Shown: positions 35,165-46,849 of the stretch, one piece after another | Layout: every line of letters starts with the position of its first letter | How positions within the stretch are numbered: the stretch's first letter is position 1 | DNA from: Aurelia coerulea | Taxonomy: Eukaryota; Cnidaria; Scyphozoa; Semaeostomeae; Ulmaridae | Direction: 5' to 3' | NCBI GenBank assembly: GCA_039566865.1 | Contig: CM076951.1 | Span: 20,097,484-20,161,483, forward strand | Length of the DNA: 64,000 bases | Translations under genes and position numbers: made by a program | Notes under the pieces: generated by a model | What the model saw: the letters and a program-made list of their open reading frames with translations, nothing else | Told to the model about the DNA's origin: nothing | Database searches by the model: none

Positions 35165-36000
35165 GGGGTACCGTGATTTTCAATTGTACAGGGGTGTGCA
35201 TTTCAAGAAATGCTTTTTTCACCCAGCTTTAGAATTTCCCCTCGAAATGATAGCCGGCTCCAGAACAAATCAGCGAAAAGTATACTCCAAAACATAAAAG
35301 CTTCATAGAACTAACCTTAGAACTAACCTTAGCTTCATAGAAACCATTTATTGCTAAAAAAAACTATGAAATAAAATGTGTGACAACCTGCTTTAGAAAA
35401 ATGACTTCCTTTTGATACCCGGCGCTAGAAAAAAGAGGCAAAAACGAGCATAGGTTCCAAATCTTTAAAAAGGCTGGTGTAAAATTGAGTGACCTATTTC
35501 TTTGAACTGAATAACTTCAAAGAAACTTTCGCTAATTCTCTATAATTTTATCGTTGGAATTTTCTGAAATCGTCAATATTTTCAGAATTAAGCGCTTTTC
35601 CTCTTTTTCCAGAATTCAAGAAAAATTTTCAAAAAAAACTTAAAACCATCGTAATTTCTTAACTGTTTGACATAACATGAAATAATTTCGAAGAAAACCA
35701 TGGTTTATAAGTGCCTACAATATGGTATCAAGCAAAAGTCTGTCGCTCATCTGGTTTATGATTTACAAAATTGATGACGTTATTTCCTCAAATGAGTTGA
35801 AATATAAGATATGCTGTAATTTCCAAAAATATTAAAAATTTCTGAAAAGTTCAACAGTAGAGTTATAGATAAGTATCTAAAGTTTCTTTCAAGCTATTCA
35901 ATCAGAAGAAATAGATCACTGAATTTTACACCCATCTTTTTACGCCGGGATAAAGATTTGGAACCTATGCTGCAAAAACGATACCCGGGAAGGAATGCAC
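35165..36000. mobile_element. Worn G-rich-ended element hosting a Mutator-like MITE
   Basis: CAGGGGTGTGCATTTC near 35190 and GAATGCACATCCCGCC near 35993 are complementary and resemble the inner words of the element in the SINE at 25.6 kb. The homopolymer ends are lost. The MITE at 35447-35971 is inserted within it. Confidence 0.4.
35447..35971. mobile_element. Mutator-like palindromic MITE (AGCATAGGTTCC), copy 2
   Basis: GCAAAAACG is perfectly duplicated at 35438-35446 and 35972-35980. The ends are AGCATAGGTTCC and GGAACCTATGCT. The internal sequence matches copies at 26666 and 48738 (TTTAGCTATTTCTCTATAA variants and complements). Confidence 0.85.
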
Positions 36001-36156
36001 ATCCCGCCAGGAAGATATGGCAAATTATGCAAGGTATCACCGCAGGGTGCTTAACACAGGTAGCTTATACCCCTTATACCTTGCTTACCTGTCGGGGCTT
36101 TGCTGGCCTTTGCTGGCCCTGCGAGGCCTTGCTCGCCTTTGCGCCAAAAAATCTTA

Positions 36157-36695
36157 CCGGGTGTCCCAAAAAAAGTACTCCCGTTTGAAAATCACCAAAA
36201 TTTGATTATATGACCGATCCTCGATTTCCTTTTATTGCCAAGTAGATCAATGGTCAAATTATTATCCCAGACATAGCTGATCTTGTAATTGGTTTAAAGT
36301 TTGCAAATTTACCACTTTTTAGGGCTACCTGGTTTTGAATCATACTGCAAAAAAGGATTAATGCTTGCCAGATTAAATTCTTTGAGCATATAACGTTTCT
36401 AGTTTGGTCATAATGGCAGAGAGAAATGCACACTATTATTGGAGACTTCGATGACGATGAACAATCTGAAGATTTGACTGTTAGGCAAGATTGAGCATTT
36501 TGCTTAATAAGTATAGTTAAAAATAAGGTTTTCGACGTGTAATTTTTCTACCTCGTGGCATCAAAAGCAAACATTTTAGCAGCTATAAATATTTTTCGGT
36601 CTTTGGTAAAACAAGTCAAAAAGGAAATTTTATCAAAGGTTTGATAATCAATTTGTGGTGATTTCTTAAACAGGAGTACATTTTGGGACACCCGG
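36157..36695. mobile_element. Palindromic TA element, family 1, copy 2; supplies the end of the NACHT exon
   Basis: The left end CCGGGTGTCCCAAAAAAAGT follows TA (36155-36156). The right end TTTTGGGACACCCGG runs into a G7 stretch without TA, so its right edge is altered. It aligns with 15916-16459 along its length. On the minus strand the NACHT frame runs from 36696 into this element and stops inside it at 36548. Confidence 0.85.
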
Positions 36696-38844
36696 GGGGG
36701 CACTCTTCTGGAAAAAGAATTAAATCTTCTTACCCTTTCTTTCAATTGGTAATCAATGTTGCAATCACCAAATATCAACCTCTCCAGCTTCAATCTTCCC
36801 ACTCTTTCATTCTCTTCAATGACATCAACCAACTTGACCCATTCGCTTGCCTTCATTTCAATATTCCACAACCGGACTCTTTTGATCTTCGCAATAATGT
36901 TAATAACGTCTCTCCAATTTCCTTCATCGATTTCAAATTCCCTCAACGTAAGCTCCTCCAACCTTGAATGCTCTTCTTTAGTTTCTAACCCTTCGTTAAA
37001 GTCCCTTAATCCAAAACCATCTCCTACTATTTTACAATTCCTTAATTCTACCTCATTACAATATATACAATTACAAAACAACAAATTAAACTTATCTACA
37101 TATACCGGATTACAAACAATAACGCTAACTCTACCAAAATATTTAAAGTATTTACATAAACCAAAATCATATAATGAAGACGGGTGCAGATAAACATTCT
37201 TAAATTCTTCCAACAAGCCATTTCTCTTCGCGATATCCAAGAGCTTCTCAACGTTCAATTGAGCGATCGACGATGAAGAGTCAAAAGAAGCGCGTCCTTT
37301 CGAATACTCATCGTGAGGCATAAATCGAATAACTTTCTTGATGATCTCCTCGATTAGTTCATTGTTACAATATTGAAATTTGGGGTTCAAGTATTCCGCT
37401 GAACATATCAACGCTCGTTCTAACCGATCTTCATCTTCCTCCACCTCATCGTTCAATGCCTTCAACACACCGAATAAAAATGTTCCTTCATCATCTTCTT
37501 CCTTCCCTTCACTCTTTAAACATTCGCAAACTATATCTATTATCGACTCTTCGTCCTCGCCTTGATTTTTCAACATCCCGCCATAAAATCCGCATATGAA
37601 TGACACGATTTCGAAATTGTCATTCTGTATGAGTTCGTCAGGCTTGATTCCAGCGATCAAGCAATACAGACTTCCAAAAAACTCCTGCAACGTCAGGTGC
37701 TTAAATTGGTATTTCTGTACCATTTGAATTCCACCAACTTTGATGCAAAACACATTAAAAATTTTTTTCACCTCCTCGTTGTCAGTCAATTCTTTTAATT
37801 CTTCCGTGAAGTCTTTCTGCTTGAAAACGATGGTCTTCTTCAAAAGAAGTTCATAGGAAATCTTGCCGAATGTTTTAATGAAATCAAAGTAATTTGAGAA
37901 TATTTCAGTTACATCATCGACAATATGCGACTTGAAAAATAAGAACAAAAGCCAGGTATAAAGTTCTGTGGTGTTTGAGATTGCTTTTCCTTCGGTGAGT
38001 ATTGCCACACAACACAAGGTGTTTAAATACTGTGGAATCGACATTAATACACTGATATTTTGGGATGAATCCCTCGTTTTCTGGATTGCCTCCTCCTTCT
38101 GCGATTCTTTCTCAGTAAACAAATTGATATATTTGCTAACTGACTTTTCCGACAGCCCGATCATTTCAAATGTTTTCATGTTACCAATTAGATCAATACC
38201 TTCTCTACTTTTGAGTGTAGTTTGGACGTGCGGTCTGCCCATCAATATAACCTTTGATTCATTGTATCGATGAGAAGACTTGTCTAGCAGCTGATATATA
38301 ATTGACCGTTTCCCTTTTGGCTTAAGTTTGGTTTCTAAATCATCGACCTCGTCAACACCGTCAATAATAAACAACAAGTTATTTCCTTCTGGGACAGAAT
38401 CTCCGAAAAATTCCCGTTTCAGCAAATCTTCGAGACTTGTTTCACCATTTAGGTTTCTACATTCCAGAACATACACATGAGTAAACTCGCGAAAAATTAT
38501 GCCATTTGCCCATTTGAGGGCAATTTGTTTAGCAAGCACAGTTTTGCCAATCCCGGCTAAACCCCTGACGAAGGAAACTCTCTCCTCGCTTTCACGGTCC
38601 ACAAGTTCGTTCAACTCCACACTTCGTTGAGATCTGATATCATGCAATTTGGAAATAAATTCGCTACGTTCATTCGGCAAACTAGCGACTTTATGTCCTT
38701 TCAGTACAGTTACGTCAACGGCAAACTTGTCCAGGTCTACATCTTTTAGGTCCAATTCTGTATTTTCAACACACGTAATTGTATGCTTTTGGTACCGCCT
38801 CTTGTACTTATCCTTCAGATCTTCAGACGAGGATTGTAGACGAT
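36548..38844 (-). CDS. NACHT exon of a HEPN-coiled coil-NACHT (NLR-like) gene, terminal coding exon
   Basis: The exon starts after an acceptor (TTTCTTTGTTTAG) at 38845 in phase 1, giving about 765 codons to the stop. Counting from the internal Met at 38755, Walker A is GLAGIGKT at 65-72 and Walker B is LLFIIDGVDE at 127-136, the NACHT pattern with a DGVDE box. These are NTP-binding, oligomerising switches of NLR and other STAND proteins. A helical region with winged-helix character follows. Residues about 560-685 hold repeat-like units (VELRNCKIVG, LEELTLREFEI, LKLERLIFGDCNID) that resemble degenerate LRRs. The final 48 codons derive from the palindromic element at 36157-36695, so the native C-terminus is probably lost or replaced. 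An AATAAA lies at 36236-36231 on this strand, about 310 bp past the stop. Upstream exons join in frame as listed. Confidence 0.85.
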
Positions 38845-38902
38845 CTAAACAAAGAAATTCGTTTCGAATAGAAATCTTAAAGTATTCATTAATACTACTA
38901 AT

Positions 38903-39223
38903 TAAAGGGGCTCCGTCGTCAAAATGTAAACAAAACGATGATTTTGCAGTTTTTTGAAAGGTGATACCACACAGGATTTTCGTATTTTTTTCAAAATAAA
39001 AGTTGCTGTTTGTGCATTAATCCTTGTACATCACTAAGAAACAAATCAAACATTCATATCTTCTACGATTGCTCGGACATAAGTGGATTTTTAACGGTCA
39101 TTTTTTTGTGGCTTGGGTGAAGCCACCAAACAAACTGCAGAGAACGATGGATGAACAATGGATAATCCCCGACACGTGCGAGTTTACGGATTTGTTTACT
39201 GTTTGGCGACTGAGCCCCTTTAA
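38903..39223. mobile_element. TTAA-flanked MITE (AGGGGCTCCGTCGTCAAA), copy 1, intronic
   Basis: TTAAAGGGGCTCCGTCGTC at the left and GAGCCCCTTTAA at the right, with TTAA at both edges. It lies 59 bp upstream of the NACHT exon acceptor. The second copy at 53081-53403 is in the opposite orientation (the left end here equals the complement of the right end there). A minus-strand frame overlaps it but is repeat-derived. Confidence 0.75.
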
Positions 39224-39756
39224 TATATTGTTGGTGACTCGGTAGAATAGTTGAAAATTAGCAAACTTCAAAATTGCCCCCAGGTCAAAACCAGAGCTGC
39301 TGCATTACAATGGCGAATCATAATGTCAAAATTTAAAACATGACAACCCCTGCAATTGCAAAGCATTGCTGACAAACACGCAAACACACAGTTTAATTGA
39401 AAATTGAACAGACACTTTCATAAAGATGTCTGACAAAACATAGCCTCCCTCCTTAATCAGTAAGGGATCTCTTTGTTCAGTTTCTTGATGAAGTTGTGTG
39501 CTTGTTTGTAATCATGTGAAGTTTCAAATATTGCCATGCTTTTCATTTTACAGTATGCTTTCCCCTAATGGTGGTAGCTTTGGTCTTGCCCCGAGAGCAG
39601 ATAAGAAATTTGTTGATTTTTAACTCTTCCATCAAGCCACCAAAAAATCTGAAAAATTTATCAAAATTTAATCTAATCGTTGCAGATTTAGATGAAAATA
39701 ATCATTTTATTATTAATCTGAAACAGATTGCGTCATAATTTTTGGAATCTGTTGCG

Positions 39757-39774
39757 TTTTATTGGGACACCCGG
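39757..39774. mobile_element. Solo right end of a TA element beside the 24-bp satellite
   Basis: TTTTATTGGGACACCCGG then TA. No left end was found. The 24-bp array starts about 35 bp further on. Confidence 0.45.
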
Positions 39775-39808
39775 TAGTTATGGCATGCTACCACTGTTTA
39801 AGCATATT

Positions 39809-40790
39809 TTTGTTGCTATATTAATGAATATATTTGTTGCTATATTAATGAATATATTTGTTGCTATATTAATGAATATTTTTGTTGCTATATCAATGAA
39901 TATTGTTGTTGCTATATCAATGATTATATTTGTTGCTATATTAATGAATATTTTTGTTGCTATATTAATGAATATAATTGTTGCTATATTAATGAATATT
40001 TTTGTTGCTATATTAATGATTATATTTGTTGCTATATTAATGAATATATTTGTTGCTATATTAATGAATATATTTGTTGCTATATTAATGAATATATTTG
40101 TTGCTATATTAATGAATATTTTTGTTGCTATATTAATGAATATTGTTGTTGCTATATTAATGAATATATTTGTTGCTATATTAATTATTATATTTGTTGC
40201 TATATTAAGGAATATTGTTGTTGCTATATCAATGAATATTGTTGTTGCTATATTAATGATTATATTTGTTGCTATATTAATGAATATTGTTGTTGCTATA
40301 TTAATGAATATATTTGTTGCTATATTAATGAATATTTTTGTTGCTATATTAATGAATATATTTGTTGCTATATTAATGAATATATTTGTTGCTATATTAA
40401 TGAATATATTTGTTGCTATATTAATGAATATTTTTGTTGCTATATTAATGAATATATTTGTTGCTATATTAATGAATATTTTTGTTGCTATATTAATGAA
40501 TATTGTTGTTGCTACATTAATGAATATATTTGTTGCTATATTAATGATTATATTTGTTGCTATATTAAGGAATATTGTTGTTGCTATATTAATGAATATT
40601 GTTGTTGCTATATTAATGATTATATTTGTTGCTATATTAATGAATATATTTGTTGCTATATTAATGAATATATTTGTTGCTATATTAATGAATATATTCG
40701 TTGCTATATTAACGAATATATTTGTTGCTATATTAATGAATATTTTTGTTGCTATATTAATGAATATTTTTGTTGCTATATTAATGAAAA
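39809..40790. repeat. 24-bp minisatellite, about 41 copies, with a 360-bp higher-order period
   Basis: The unit TATATTTGTTGCTATATTAA plus TGAA repeats without indels. Variant units (GTTGTTGC, ATTATATTTG, TTAAGG) recur in the same order 360 bp (15 units) apart, for example 40129-40300 against 40489-40660, which shows a block duplication inside the array. Since 24 is eight codons, both strands stay open for more than 340 codons (VAILMNIF on plus, INIATKIF on minus). These frames are satellite artefacts. The array lies in the intron before the NACHT exon. Confidence 0.9.
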
Positions 40791-41174
40791 TAGTACAATA
40801 CATATACAGATTAGCCTACCTTCAAACCACTTCACAATACTACCAGAAATACTATAAGTATCGTGTCCGATGAGCAGAAATACTAACATTACCGCAAGGT
40901 GTTATATAAAAAGTTAAACTCCATACAATTTTACATTTATGCTACAAACTATTCAAAAAATAAAACTTATACACACAGTACTGAGGAATGACTAAAATTA
41001 AATGTCAGGTAACAACTCAACGTGTCAACAGCAAAACTCTATTGTTTTTGTTTTGGATGGCATACATGACATCAATGTGAGACAATTTCCACATAAAAGA
41101 ATATTTACTTCAAGAGTCTTGGTAATTGCATGGCATGTGACTGACCTTAGAAATGATTAGTCAAAGCTATTATG

Positions 41175-42105
41175 AAAATCAAATCTTTAAAAAAGTTTGT
41201 GTAAAATTCTATGACATTTTCCTTTTGAAATGGCTTGGAATTAAGTTATGGTTCTTTCCTGTAGATCTGCCACGAAAATTTGTTGATACCTTCAATTCTT
41301 TCGAAATGGCGGCCATTTAATTATTTTGGGAAAGATTGATAGAACATTTTGAAATTTTTTTTTTCTTATATAATATATTCCAAATAAAATTTACAATACA
41401 GATTACGAACTACATTACTTACAAAATTACTCTACAATACTACTAGGACGATCAACCCCAGGGAGCAAAAGGCTGTGTCTACCCCGAGGCCATTAAATAA
41501 AGATAATAAAGGAAAAGAAATTACTGTAACTATGGGACAAAATCGGGTGGCTTATGAAGGGATGGGTAAGTGGCTACAGAAATTCACTCGAATCAACCAG
41601 TTTCATGGATAACATGTAGCGTTAGCTCAAGAATTTGTCTATTTAGTGAAATAGGAAAATCTTTATTGCCATACAATAAAAGTTGTAGTAAAGCTTCATT
41701 TGCAAGATTTATATATCCAAGTGGTCGTATTAATGCATAGATTCCAGCGAGGAGGTCTCGTCTTTGTACATCAAAACAAGGGCAGAGCAACAAGAAGTGT
41801 TCCGTATCTTCAATACCATCATTTGTCGGACACATAGGATTTGTGGTATCTTTAAAATTGTGTTTAAATTTATGAAAATTTAACTTGCTAAGACCGACTC
41901 TAAGTTGAGTTAGATAGGATAGACCTTTTGGGTCATGAATCCCATATGAATCCCATGAATCCCATATGAATCCCATGAATCCCATGAAAAAAAATTAATC
42001 ACCGCAAATCCTAAAACAATGAAGGAAAAATAACTTTAAAGTAAACCATAGGTTATTAAGGTCTACAATATGGTGTCAAGCAGAAATATGTAGCTTTTAT
42101 CTGGT
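41175..42105. mobile_element. Mutator-like MITE relic split by a LINE fragment
   Basis: 41187-41355 (CAAATCTTTAAAAAAG, GATCTGCCACGAAAATTTG, AAATGGCGGCCATTT) and 42000-42100 (CGCAAATCCTAAAAC, GTCTACAATATGGTGTCAAG) match the left and middle parts of the copy at 49542-50049. A LINE piece of about 0.63 kb separates them. The outermost ends are lost. Confidence 0.6.
41360..41990 (-). pseudogene. LINE 3' fragment, ORF2 C-terminus and 3' UTR
   Basis: The minus-strand frame 41985-41593 reads GLSYLTQLRVGLSKLN, MCPTNDGIEDTEHFLLLCP and ends LTLHVIHETG, the same tail as the fragment at 1.9-3.4 kb but uninterrupted. C-x-H-x-C spacing in the tail is a common feature of LINE ORF2 C-termini. The 3' UTR (41592-41370) shares GAGCAAAAGGCTGTG. 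At its 5' edge (41936-41990) GAATCCCAT words repeat in tandem, probably formed at the truncation junction. Confidence 0.75.
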
Positions 42106-42111
42106 TTAGGA

Positions 42112-42485
42112 AGTAATAATTCAAAAAACCACGAGAAAATCTCTTAGTTAAACATAAATAGAAGGGCAGAGCAACACAAAGTGCTCAGTATCCTCAATGT
42201 CATAGCACGTTGGGCACATCTAACAATGTAAATGGAGTAGTAATAATTCAAAAAACCAACGAGAAAATCTCTTAGTTAAACATAGATCGAAGGGCAGAGC
42301 AACACAAAGTGCTCAGTATCCTCAATGTCATAGCACGTTGGGCACATCTAACAATGTAAATGGAGTAGTAATAATTCAAAAAAACCAGCGAGAAGATCTC
42401 TTAGTTAAACATAAATAGAAGGGCAGAGCAACACAAAGAGCTCAGTATCCTCAACGTTGGGCACATCTAACAATTAAAATGGAGT
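42112..42485. repeat. Three tandem copies of about 127 bp containing a LINE piece
   Basis: AGTAATAATTCAAAAAACC starts units near 42112, 42239 and 42367. Each unit contains GGGCAGAGCAACACAAAG and GTTGGGCACAT, which is LINE C-terminal coding sequence like that at about 41780-41835. A LINE scrap has been amplified in tandem. Confidence 0.8.
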
Positions 42486-42489
42486 AGTA

Positions 42490-42830
42490 AAACTGTCTCT
42501 ATAAAGGATGCCTACAGATTCATTGATATACATAATTATGGAGAGAATATAACTCAGTTTGAATAGAGCATAAACAGTTCAACTTGTAGGTAATGGTACA
42601 GGAACACTACCTAGGAAAAATACAGGACTTTATCTATGAAGGATGCATACATATTCATTGATATACATAATTATGGAGAGAATATAACTCAGTTTGAATA
42701 GAGCATAAACAGTTCAACTTGTAGGTAATGGTACAGGAACACTACCTAGGAAGAATACAGGACTTTATCTATTAAGGATGCATACATATTCATTGATACA
42801 CATAATTATTAGCACTTGTTTGATTATGCA
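42490..42830. repeat. 135-bp tandem repeat, about 2.5 copies
   Basis: AGGATGC is spaced at 42505, 42640 and 42775, and ATACATAATTATGGAGAG and CAGTTCAACTTGTAGG are repeated between. It directly follows the 127-bp repeat. Confidence 0.8.
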
Positions 42831-42897
42831 GCAAACATGGTTTGATAGCAGAGTCACATGACTTAGGTTGTGCAGTTTCACATGTGCAAGTGCTCTA

Positions 42898-43675
42898 CAG
42901 GGTGTCCTAAAAAACATGTGCACTGTTTGAGTGGCTTCTGCGGAGCAGCCGTAAATCTAATTTTTCTATTTTTAAGATTTTTGACAGAAGAGACTTTAAC
43001 TTAAAGGTTGACACCGAGTTTAAGCAAATATGATCTCTTGTTGCTGATTTATGGAGCAAGAAAGCCAAAATTATTGGCTGCCTCAAAACCAGAGGATTCA
43101 TTATTCTCTATTGCGTTAAAATAAACGAAATTGATTGAAAAAAACATACCTAGTCCTGTTTTCTGATGTTCTTAAGTGAGACAGATAGTCATACATTTAA
43201 TTTTGTGACAACCAAGAATATTGGACATATCTAGGGTTGCTAGGAATGGAAATGTGCAACACAAGTGCTTTAGGCCATGGCATGCGTCCATCAGATATTT
43301 TGCTTCTGAAAAGTGATAAAGTCGTTTTAAACCAACACTATCGCGTTCAACAATTTGCTTGGTCGATATTCTTGAAGAATATGGTCATTGTTTACCCCTA
43401 AATGCGTTTCCTGGCATAACTGTAAAGTTTAAGTTCATTTAATGTTAAAATTCAAGGTTAAGTACGGAGATAAAATCCTCTGGTTTTGAAGCAACGAGTG
43501 ATTGTGACTTTCTTTCTCAATAAATCAGCAACCACTTGTCAGATTTACACAAACTCGGTGCCAAACTCTAAGTTGAAATCTCTTCTATTCACAAATCTGA
43601 AAAACAGAAAAGTTAGATTTCTAGCTCCTCCACAGTAGCAATTCAAACGGCGCACATGTTTTTTGGGACACCCTT
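42898..43675. mobile_element. Palindromic TA element (CATGTGCACTGTTTGAG)
   Basis: CAGGGTGTCCTAAAAAACAT at the left pairs with ATGTTTTTTGGGACACCCT at the right. Inner arms pair through AACTCGGTG type words (ACACCGAGTTTAAG against CAAACTCGGTGCC) and CCTCTGGTTTTG. The right TA has decayed to TTTA. A half copy is at about 60118-60375. Minus-strand frames here are palindrome arms. Confidence 0.75.
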
Positions 43676-43967
43676 TATTGTTGCTCTCATCCTTGTTTAA
43701 TTGTTCTGGATAGTCCTGGCAAGACATGGTTCTTAATGCTATCAACCAATGTTTAGCCATGTTCTATCATGTCATTAGCTAAAACAATCATGCAGCATTT
43801 CCTAGCAGTGGCAGTCTTTTGTGGAACATTTATGGTTTAGTATGAATTGATTTGATCGATAGTGGGCATTCTGTCTGGAGCAACAGCTTTTTGCAACTTC
43901 TTTTGTACGGTGATGAGAGTCTGTCTTATGAGGTAAACAGATCAATTCTAACTTTGACTATTACGTA

Positions 43968-44709
43968 CAGGGTGTCCCAGAAAAATTGTTCGACGTTTGA
44001 TTAAAAGTTAAAAAATAACGATAAAATGTACAGGCTCGTGGTTAGATAACCCTGTTCCCAAGATTTTGAATTAATTTTAGACGCCAGAATCTTGTGAATC
44101 CGCTAAGAATTCACGGAGTTACAAGCTTTTGAAGTTCAAGTTTGTTCGAAAGCTGAAACCAGACGCCCCTAACTGACTTGTTTTCCTACAATACGTCCCA
44201 AAATCGAGGTAAAAGAAGACTGTCCCGTGTTTTACGCCTCGTCGATATCAGAGCAAACCAAATAGGACTTCCAAAGCTATTTAATTCTTGTAACCGTTGT
44301 CAAAATTTAGTTAGGAATGCAAGTATCTAAAAATATTGAATGAAAACGGGACGGGGCAATTCCAAATTATGCTGAACAGGATTCCCCCAAGCATCCATAA
44401 CCTTGCTTCAATGTCATAAAAAGCTAATTTATCGAAAATGCTTTTGAAATTCCATTTGATTTGCTTTGAATAAACGAGATTCTACTTTCACAAAATATGC
44501 AATTTAGGGGCGTCTGGTTTCAGCTTTCGCACAAACTTGATATTCGAAAGCTCGTAGCTCAGTGAATATTTGGCCGATTTGTTAGCTTCTGGTGTCTAAA
44601 ATTAATCTAAAATCTCAGCAATATGGTTATCTTACCATGGAGCCCGTTCATTGTTTTATTATTTTTTAATATTTAATCAAACGTCGAACAATTTTTTTGG
44701 GACACCCTG
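43968..44709. mobile_element. Palindromic TA element (TTGTTCGACGTTTGATTA)
   Basis: CAGGGTGTCCCAGAAAAATT and AATTTTTTTGGGACACCCTG flank a hairpin whose arms include GTTCGACGTTTGAT and ATCAAACGTCGAAC, and AGGGGCGTCTGGTTTCAGC against its complement near 44153. TA flanks at 43966-43967 and 44710-44711. Confidence 0.85.
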
Positions 44710-44769
44710 TACATCCTCAAGACAGAACATCTTGATTAAAAATCTTTCATATTATCCCAAGAAATTGTC

Positions 44770-44965
44770 CCGTATCCTTCCATTCCCTTTTTCACGTCAT
44801 TACGTGTAGTGCTATGTTCGTGTTGCCTGTTTTATGTTGCCATGAAGTAGTCATAGTTTTTTGCTCCAAATGGTATTGTAATAGTAGTAGGGTATAGTAT
44901 TTTGTAAGTAGTGTAATTAAGTAATGTGTATTGTAAGTTTTTAGATTGAATGTAAAAAAAAATTG
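44770..44965 (+). mobile_element. LINE 3' UTR fragment with A tail
   Basis: TTTTTTGCTCCAAATGG, then TGTAATAGTAGTAGGGTA, ending TTGAATGTAAAAAAAAA. It is similar to the plus-strand 3' end at 18386-18515. No coding part is attached. Confidence 0.5.
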
Positions 44966-45067
44966 ATCGATATGAACCAGCATTTCCTATGGTGTTTTTT
45001 ACTTACACAATCATGAGATTTTCCATTTTCAATAATCACCAACATGGAGGTTGAATACTAAACTTAC

Positions 45068-45118
45068 CTTGGATATATTTCAAATCTCTTTCCATCACGT
45101 CCACTCTTTTTCTTACAT
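45068..45118 (-). CDS. 51-nt coiled-coil exon of the HEPN-NACHT gene
   Basis: Acceptor TTTGTTTGTAAATCAG ends at 45119; donor CCAAG/GTAAGT follows 45068. In phase 1 (two bases complete a split codon, one base left over) it encodes VRKRVDVMERDLKYIQ, an amphipathic heptad stretch like that of the preceding 63-nt exons. It joins the NACHT exon in frame (split Asp codon). Confidence 0.7.
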
Positions 45119-45778
45119 CTGATTTACAAACAAAAAGAGAAAAGAATAACTACAAGATCTCCCAGAATGTTTCTGTTGAGACTGATTATCTGCTCATTGG
45201 ACTCATCCGTTGGAAGACAAAGGCGTGATTTGTTCATAATATCAATAAAGAACAATATAAATTCTGAATGAGATTTGATGACATATATACCCGAAGCGCA
45301 AACATAAACTATGCACTTTTGACAGGCCACGTTAAATCGCACACCCCACCGATTTTAATGATTTGTGACTTGGTATTTACCAAAAAGCCTGAATTAGATC
45401 CTAAGATTTTTTCAAAATTTTTTTAAGTATTTAGGGTTGTATGCGAGTTCCCTAAAAATCTCTGTTCTCAAAAGTACTGAAAAAGCGGTCAAGAAACGCT
45501 GATCAAATTTTCTATCGATTGGACGTGGATGGAAAGAGAAAACTTTTTCAGGGTGATTTGGGGATTCAGAAATTGATTAGTGTAAACTTCTGCAATAACA
45601 TTAGTCTGACGAATGGCCTGTTGTGAAATTGTGCAGTAGTTGCAATAAAGTGTGGCACCAAGCCATTCCACATATCATAAATTAAAACAAAAAGCCCATA
45701 ATTGTTTGGCCTCATGACGCTTCCATATCTGTCTTTTTAACCCCCTTGACACAACAACGCAACCTGAACCAAATGATA

Positions 45779-46207
45779 CAGTAAATCCCCGCATATAAGA
45801 ACCTACTTTTTTGAGAACTAGGCTGAAATTTGTTCTTATTTTCAAGGTGCTAAGCCAAATTTCAAGGTATAATGGGTCTTATTTGAAGAGTATCTTGCGT
45901 AGGCCATTTTAGAACCTTCATCGATGATTTTCAACCTTATTAATTTGTTTTGGCAAGGTTATGATATACCTAACAACCAATGCTAAGCTTTCAAACATCA
46001 GGGGAGGAGATTCAAACATTAAAAGCCCACTATACTAGGACAAAAATGAACTTAACACTGACAATCCAAAATCAACTTTGCTACCCGTGCTATAAGAACA
46101 TATTTTTCATCAAACTGAAACAGGTTCTTAATTGCAAGGTGTATAAGTTAGGAAAAACAGCCTGTATGTTCTTACTTTTATAGGTTCTTATATGTGAGGA
46201 TTTACTG
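45779..46207. mobile_element. Nested TA element (CAGTAAATCCCCGCATATAA)
   Basis: CAGTAAATCCCCGCATATAA pairs with TTATATGTGAGGATTTACTG. TA lies at 45777-45778 and 46208-46209. GTTCTTA or TAAGAAC words recur inside, a layout like the element at 24284-24712 but with a different word. Confidence 0.75.
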
Positions 46208-46301
46208 TATGAATTCAATAAAATCATAAAAAGACGGATATTTCTTTGCATCACTGAAAGCAATTTCACGTTTCTGACAAGATAGAACCAGTCCTCATGT
46301 A

Positions 46302-46849
46302 CCGGGTGTCCAAAAAAAAGTACTCCTGTTTCAAAAATCACCAAAAATCTATTATCAAACCTTTGATAAAATTTTTTTTTTAGTTGTTTTTTCAAAGACC
46401 CAAAAATATTCAGAGAGGTTTAAATGTTTGCTTTTGATGCAACAAGGTAGGACAATAACGCGTTGAAAAACCTTATTTTGAGCTATAGTTTTTAAGCAGA
46501 ATAGTCAATCTTGCCTAAGAGTCAAAATTTTTAGATTTTTAATCATCATTGAGATCTGCCATGATTTTGCGCATTTCTTTCTGTCATTTATGACCAAACT
46601 ATGATGCTTTACATGCAGAAAGAAATTTATCTGGCAATCATGAGTGCTTTATTGCAGTATGGTTCAAAACAAGGTAGCCCTAAAAAGAGCTAAATTTGCT
46701 ACGTTTTAAGCCAATTACAAGATCAGCTATATATTGAAAAATTGGTTGGTCTTTGATATACTTGACAAAAAAAAGAAAATTGAAAATCGGCCGTGAAATC
46801 AATTTTTGGTGATTTTTCAAACGGGAGTACTTTTTTTTGGGACACCCGG
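46302..46849. mobile_element. Palindromic TA element, family 1, copy 3 (reverse orientation), nested
   Basis: CCGGGTGTCCAAAAAAAAGT at the left and GGGACACCCGG at the right with TA on both sides. Internal sequence matches the reverse complement of 15916-16459 (ATTATCAAACCTTTGATAAA near the left end). Confidence 0.85.

Noticed and set aside
36683..38957. Plus-strand frames opposite the NACHT exon
   Set aside because: They are antisense shadows of the long minus-strand exon, with no recognisable domain.
39728..40873. Long open frames on both strands (381 and 341 codons)
   Set aside because: They are created by a 24-bp tandem repeat without indels; the products are eight-residue repeats and both strands are equally open.
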